Positions 60,086 to 64,000 of a DNA stretch of 64,000 nt are shown here, in pieces (position 1 is the first letter of the stretch; each line of letters starts with the position of its first letter). The notes under the pieces were generated by a model, which was not told the DNA's origin, made no database searches, and saw only the letters and a program-made list of their open reading frames with translations. Position numbers and translations under genes: made by a program. The stretch comes from an uncultured Glaciecola sp. (GTDB lineage: Bacteria; Pseudomonadota; Gammaproteobacteria; Enterobacterales; Alteromonadaceae): positions 124,001 to 188,000 of the forward strand of contig NZ_CALJHY010000003.1 of assembly GCF_937770335.1 (NCBI RefSeq), written 5' to 3'.

Positions 60086-61581
60086 ATTGCTCTGGCACCA
60101 GCGTCAGAGTTTGATTGGTTATTATGCGCCAAAGCATACTTTTTATAAAGTTTTGCCGCCACCATTATTAAGTTTTTTGCATCTGCCAGTTTTATATCTT
60201 CAGGCACTCTCTGTCCATCCGTTACGTAGCTTAGTCTAAGGTCGTTTTCAATCACTACGCTAAGTGCCTCTCCGAGGCTATAGCACTCATCTAATTTGCT
60301 GAAAATGCAGCCCGTTAGGCTTATATTTTTATACGCTTGTATGGTTTGGTGTAACACTTGATATTGAGCACCTGCCGGCAGCACTAAATATTTTTTGATA
60401 TTAGCTGTTGTTTCTTTCTCATAGTCGTTTAGCTGAGTCACTAAGCGAGCATCGCGTTGACTAAAACCAGCCGTATCAATAAGGACTAATTTTTTATGCC
60501 TTAGCTGATAAAGTATATGGGCTAACTCTTCAGAAGTCTGTGCTTTTTTCACAGTACAACCAATAATTTTCCCATATGTCGCTAATTGCTCAAAAGCCGC
60601 AATACGATATGTATCAACAGTAATCATGGCAACTTCATTTGCACCATATTTTTGTGCATATTTTGCAGCCAGCTTAGCCACGGTTGTGGTTTTACCTGTA
60701 CCTGTCGCACCGACTAATGCAACAATACCTGACTGTTGTAATATATCATTGCCGCCTATATGCAAACGGTTTGAAATGAGGTTAAGCAAATAATCCCAAC
60801 CTTCTATCTCATTTGCTTGCGGTGGCAGAAAACTAACAAGCTGCGCAACTAGCGTTTCACTAATGCCCATACCTAATAGCTTGTTGCCGAGAAAGTAATG
60901 AGTTGGATTTTTACGTTTGCTCTTTTCGTCGCTCAAGCCATTAACTTGATATTGTAAAACATTACGAATAGAGGCAAGTTCCGATTTAATTGATTCAATG
61001 TCATCATTAGAAGCAGCGCTCCTGTCATGACTGAATAAATCAGACGCTTGGCTATCAGCGAAATCTTCATTCATTGCAAAGTCCTCCCCCCCTTTAGTCG
61101 CTGGCGTCCTTGCATATTGGTGAGTGAGTTCAGCCTCACGAAGACGTTTTTCTGCTTGCTGTGAGTCAGCATATGCTTGACTGACATGGGGTTGATTTCT
61201 ATTCATCGTTTTTGACGAGTAGGTTGATTCAGCACTTCGCTGTTGCGTATGCGCAGCATTGAAATGCGCTGCGCTATCAAATCCATCACTACTTTCATCA
61301 ACAAGTTTACCCGCTTGCTGTTTTTCTAAAAGTGCTTTGAGACTATCAGGTCCATCATCGCCGATTATTTCACTTAAGGTTGGCGTATTTTTTGATTTTC
61401 TACCCAAGCTAATTGTCGGTGCCGGTTGTGTCATTTCGGTCTCTTTATCAACCGCTGCAACTAGCTCGACGCCATCCGCAACCTTTTTATTAGACATGAT
61501 AACCGCATCGCCGCCAAGTTCGTCTTTCACTTGCTTGAGCGCTTCACGCATATCTTTGCCAAAAAAACGTCTAATTTTCAT
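60082..61581 (-). CDS. flhF: FlhF, flagellar placement GTPase
   Basis: An SRP-like GTPase that sets the polar site of flagellar assembly. The 499-residue protein has a basic N-terminal domain (MKIRRFFGKDMREALKQVKDELGGDAVI), a long variable region (about 45-225), and the NG domain with P-loop GATGTGKTTT (residues 291-300), LIDTAGFSQRD and the SKLDE specificity motif. It lies between flhA (32 bases) and flhG (overlap). Confidence 0.95.
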   Translation of the reverse strand: MKIRRFFGKDMREALKQVKDELGGDAVIMSNKKVADGVELVAAVDKETEMTQPAPTISLGRKSKNTPTLSEIIGDDGPDSLKALLEKQQAGKLVDESSDGFDSAAHFNAAHTQQRSAESTYSSKTMNRNQPHVSQAYADSQQAEKRLREAELTHQYARTPATKGGEDFAMNEDFADSQASDLFSHDRSAASNDDIESIKSELASIRNVLQYQVNGLSDEKSKRKNPTHYFLGNKLLGMGISETLVAQLVSFLPPQANEIEGWDYLLNLISNRLHIGGNDILQQSGIVALVGATGTGKTTTVAKLAAKYAQKYGANEVAMITVDTYRIAAFEQLATYGKIIGCTVKKAQTSEELAHILYQLRHKKLVLIDTAGFSQRDARLVTQLNDYEKETTANIKKYLVLPAGAQYQVLHQTIQAYKNISLTGCIFSKLDECYSLGEALSVVIENDLRLSYVTDGQRVPEDIKLADAKNLIMVAAKLYKKYALAHNNQSNSDAGARAI

Positions 61582-61613
61582 GATGTCCCCGTTAGTGTGT
61601 TTAATGCGTCAGT

Positions 61614-63713
61614 TTATTGACCGACTGATGACACTATTTTTATTTGTTTGTCGTCTGGTATCTCTTGATAAGACAACACATGTAAACCTGAAACAGCGTG
61701 TTTTAAGAATCTTGATAACACTGGGCGTAACATGCCCGATGTTAATAACACTGATGGTTCGCCAGCGAGCTCTTGTTGCTGACTTGCCTCAGTTAATGAT
61801 TGCTGAATCTTCTCTGCTAGTCCTGGCTCTATGCCTGCACCGTCTTCACCACCTGCTTGTAATGACTGATGCAACATCTGTTCCAAGTCTGGCGCTAACG
61901 TAATAACAGGTATTTCATCACCCCCTGAAGTAATGTCTTGTACAATCAGGCGCTTCAACGCAATACGTAATGCAGACACTAATACATCTGGATCTTGGCT
62001 CTTAGGTCCATATTCACAAAGCGTTTGGCAAATAGTCCGCATATCCCTAATTGGCACGCCTTCATACAGTAAGGTTTGTAATACTTTCACCATGGTACTT
62101 AGTGATAAAATATCAGGTACCAGTCCTTCGACTAACTTCGGATTAGTTTTCTCAAGCATATCTAGAAGCTGCTGCACTTCTTCATGCCCCAGCAGTTGAT
62201 ACGCATTGGTTGTCAGTAACTGACTTAAGTGCGTGGCCACTACGGTAGCTGAATCAACAACCGTATAACCAAGTGTTTGTGCATGTTCGCGTTGATTAGC
62301 TTTAATCCAAACAGCGTCAAGACCAAAGGCTGGATCTTTTGTTTTAGTGCCTGAAAGCTCACCGAATACTTGGCCTGGATTGATCGCAAGCTCATTATCA
62401 TGACTAATCTCTGCATCACCGATTGAAACCCCCATCATTGAAATAGAGTAGGCATTAGGTGAAAAATCCAAATTATCACGAATATGTACAGGGGGAATAA
62501 GAAAACCAAGTTCTTGCGACAGTTTTTTACGTACACCTTTAATTCGTGTCAATAATTCACCACCTTGTGATTTGTCTACAAGCGGAATAAGGCGGTATCC
62601 AACTTCTAAACCAATAGTGTCAACATGTTGAACATCGTCCCAACCTAAGTCCTTCATTTCACTTGAACCTTTGTTCGCTTCTGGCATTGTTTCTACAAGC
62701 GATTTTTCTTGTGCTTCCCTGGCTTTCATCCTATCTCTGAAGAAAGCATATGCAAAAACAGCAGCCGAAAATCCCAGGAAGGCCATATGAGGCATTCCAG
62801 GCACAATACCCATTATGAATAGTATTCCTGATGTAATATAAAGTGCTTTACGGTTGGCTAATTGCTCTCGAATTTCATGTCCCATTTCTTGCGAATCATT
62901 CTCTCGAGTTACTATAATTGCGGTAGCTACAGAAAGTAGTAGTGATGGAATTTGTGCCACCAAGCCGTCACCAATGGTAAGAATAGTATAAACTTCCATT
63001 GCCGTAGAAAAATCTAAATCATGTTGAAACATACCAACAAACAGACCACCAACAATGTTGATTAGCATGATAAAAAGACCGGCAATTGCGTCCCCTTTAA
63101 CAAATTTTGATGCACCGTCCATCGAACCATAAAAGTCAGCTTCAGAGGTAATTTCTTCTCTTCGCGTTCTCGCTTGGTCTTGATCGATATAACCCGCATT
63201 CAAATCTGCATCAATCGCCATTTGTTTGCCCGGCATTGCGTCCAGCGTAAATCTGGCACTTACTTCAGAAATACGACCCGCACCAGCTGTAACCACCTTA
63301 AAGTTGATTATAAGTAATATGGCAAATACCACGACACCTACGACGTAATTGCCACCAATAACAACTTCGCCAAAAGATTGTATGACTTTACCTGCAGCGT
63401 CACCACCCTCGTGCCCCTCCAGCAAAACAATTCGCGTAGAGGCTACATTGAGCGCCAAACGCAAAACGGTGGCGACTAAAAGTACTAATGGAAATATACC
63501 AAAATCGATAGGCCTCTTAGTTAATACTGAGACCAAAATAATGACGAGAGAGAGTGCAATATTAAAGCTAAAAAGCACATCTAATAAGATTGCTGGCATC
63601 GGCAGGATGACCATGCCCATAATAGCTAAAACCACAATTGGAGCACCCATACCGGCAGCGATACTCTTTAATTGCGTTTTATCTACACGTTGAAAAGCGG
63701 AAGTTAATTGCAT
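61614..63713 (-). CDS. flhA: Flagellar export protein FlhA
   Basis: The main gate of the flagellar type III export apparatus. The 699-residue protein has an N-terminal half with about eight membrane helices and the FHIPEP-family signature region (RISEVSARFTLDAMPGKQMAIDADLNAG, then RREEITSEADFYGSMDGASKFVKGDA), and a C-terminal cytoplasmic ring domain (MMGVSIGDAEISHDNELAINPG and after). It is the first gene of the visible flhA-to-cheW run. An 81-base gap separates it from a GGDEF gene rather than from flhB. Confidence 0.97.
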   Translation of the reverse strand: MQLTSAFQRVDKTQLKSIAAGMGAPIVVLAIMGMVILPMPAILLDVLFSFNIALSLVIILVSVLTKRPIDFGIFPLVLLVATVLRLALNVASTRIVLLEGHEGGDAAGKVIQSFGEVVIGGNYVVGVVVFAILLIINFKVVTAGAGRISEVSARFTLDAMPGKQMAIDADLNAGYIDQDQARTRREEITSEADFYGSMDGASKFVKGDAIAGLFIMLINIVGGLFVGMFQHDLDFSTAMEVYTILTIGDGLVAQIPSLLLSVATAIIVTRENDSQEMGHEIREQLANRKALYITSGILFIMGIVPGMPHMAFLGFSAAVFAYAFFRDRMKAREAQEKSLVETMPEANKGSSEMKDLGWDDVQHVDTIGLEVGYRLIPLVDKSQGGELLTRIKGVRKKLSQELGFLIPPVHIRDNLDFSPNAYSISMMGVSIGDAEISHDNELAINPGQVFGELSGTKTKDPAFGLDAVWIKANQREHAQTLGYTVVDSATVVATHLSQLLTTNAYQLLGHEEVQQLLDMLEKTNPKLVEGLVPDILSLSTMVKVLQTLLYEGVPIRDMRTICQTLCEYGPKSQDPDVLVSALRIALKRLIVQDITSGGDEIPVITLAPDLEQMLHQSLQAGGEDGAGIEPGLAEKIQQSLTEASQQQELAGEPSVLLTSGMLRPVLSRFLKHAVSGLHVLSYQEIPDDKQIKIVSSVGQ

Positions 63714-63794
63714 AGAACAGATTTTTGACGGCTAAGTAATAATACAGGTTCTACTACAACTACCGTGCCAATTCGCTGGAGAATATGAAAAAAA

Positions 63795-64000
63795 TTAGAA
63801 CATTGGCATTACTTTGTTTCTACCTAAGTTTTTACCCTCATATAAAAAGTTATCGGCTCGCTTTATACATTCATCGACCGATGTGTAATCTTGAATATTT
63901 GCAACCCCAGCGGTCAGTGATAATCTTAGCGACGCGTTATTGACAATAAATTTTTCTTTACGAATAGTTTCGCGATATTTGTTAGCAATATTAATAGCAT
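63795..64000 (-). CDS. GGDEF-domain protein, C-terminal end (cut by window)
   Basis: Sixty-seven codons before the TAA at 63797-63795 read as the end of a diguanylate cyclase domain: LRLSLTAGVANIQDYTSVDE, CIKRADNFLYEGKNLGRNKV, then MPMF and stop. SLTAGVA and RADxxLYxxKxxGRNxV are the last conserved blocks of GGDEF domains. The catalytic GG(D/E)EF motif lies outside the window, so activity cannot be judged. It precedes flhA by 81 bases on the same strand. Confidence 0.93.
   Translation of the reverse strand, partial: AINIANKYRETIRKEKFIVNNASLRLSLTAGVANIQDYTSVDECIKRADNFLYEGKNLGRNKVMPMF

Noticed and set aside
1..64000. Mobile elements, CRISPR arrays, prophage or defence islands
   Set aside because: No transposase, integrase, phage or Cas genes and no regularly spaced repeats are seen; gene content is conserved core.

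Overview
The window reads as a contiguous, AT-rich chromosomal segment of a marine gammaproteobacterium. The gene content fits Alteromonadales, most likely near Colwelliaceae or Thalassotalea. That placement is inference, based on a polar-type chemotaxis cluster with ParC/ParP, a TtpC-type TonB2 system, an Oad sodium pump, a TyrR-linked aromatic amino acid block, and the order alaS-csrA-tRNA-Ser-tRNA-Arg. I see no insertion sequences, prophage, CRISPR array, toxin-antitoxin pair or defence island. Genes are dense and mostly on the minus strand.

Layout. 1-6.1 kb: translation and replication housekeeping, with prfB cut by the window edge but its programmed frameshift visible, an FMN reductase, argS, prfC, holD-rimI and tRNA-Trp. 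6.1-10.2 kb: a thiamine uptake operon (outer-membrane receptor, YkoF-like protein, PnuT-like permease, thiamine-kinase-like protein) behind a TPP riboswitch. 10.3-13.1 kb: an acyl-CoA thioesterase divergent from tmcA. 13.1-18.2 kb: a six-gene TonB2 energy-transduction operon (DUF3450, TtpC, ExbB, ExbD, TonB, TPR protein). 18.2-19 kb: comFB and the SRP 4.5S RNA. 19-25.4 kb: amino acid catabolism, with a Leu/Phe/Val dehydrogenase and divergent Lrp regulator, maiA, fahA, tyrR and phhA, plus a good TyrR box upstream of phhA. 25.5-33.7 kb: phage-shock genes pspABC, divergent pspF, and sapABCDF translationally coupled behind pspF. 33.9-37.1 kb: oadGAB, flanked by two long inverted repeats.

37.5-41.8 kb: two identical tRNA-Arg genes, tRNA-Ser, csrA, alaS and recX. 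41.8-46.2 kb: a FemAB-like protein with an internal heptad repeat, an M13 metallopeptidase lipoprotein and a DUF938 methyltransferase. 46.3-51.2 kb: methionine synthesis, with metA behind a MetJ-type operator and methionine synthase encoded by two adjacent genes. 51.2-64 kb: the late flagellar and chemotaxis operon (flhA, flhF, flhG, fliA, cheY, cheZ, cheA, cheB, parC, parP, cheW, then DUF2802), preceded by the end of a GGDEF protein.

Most of the window is conserved core genome. I did not find a clearly undescribed multi-gene system. The less ordinary items are the 21-bp heptad repeat in the FemAB-like gene, the triple motif in the CheA linker beside ParC/ParP, the split metH, the hairpins around the oad operon, and an orphan terminator that suggests a small RNA or an attenuated leader before comFB. 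Start codons were checked by hand. Several were moved from the longest reading frame to positions with a better ribosome binding site or family match.
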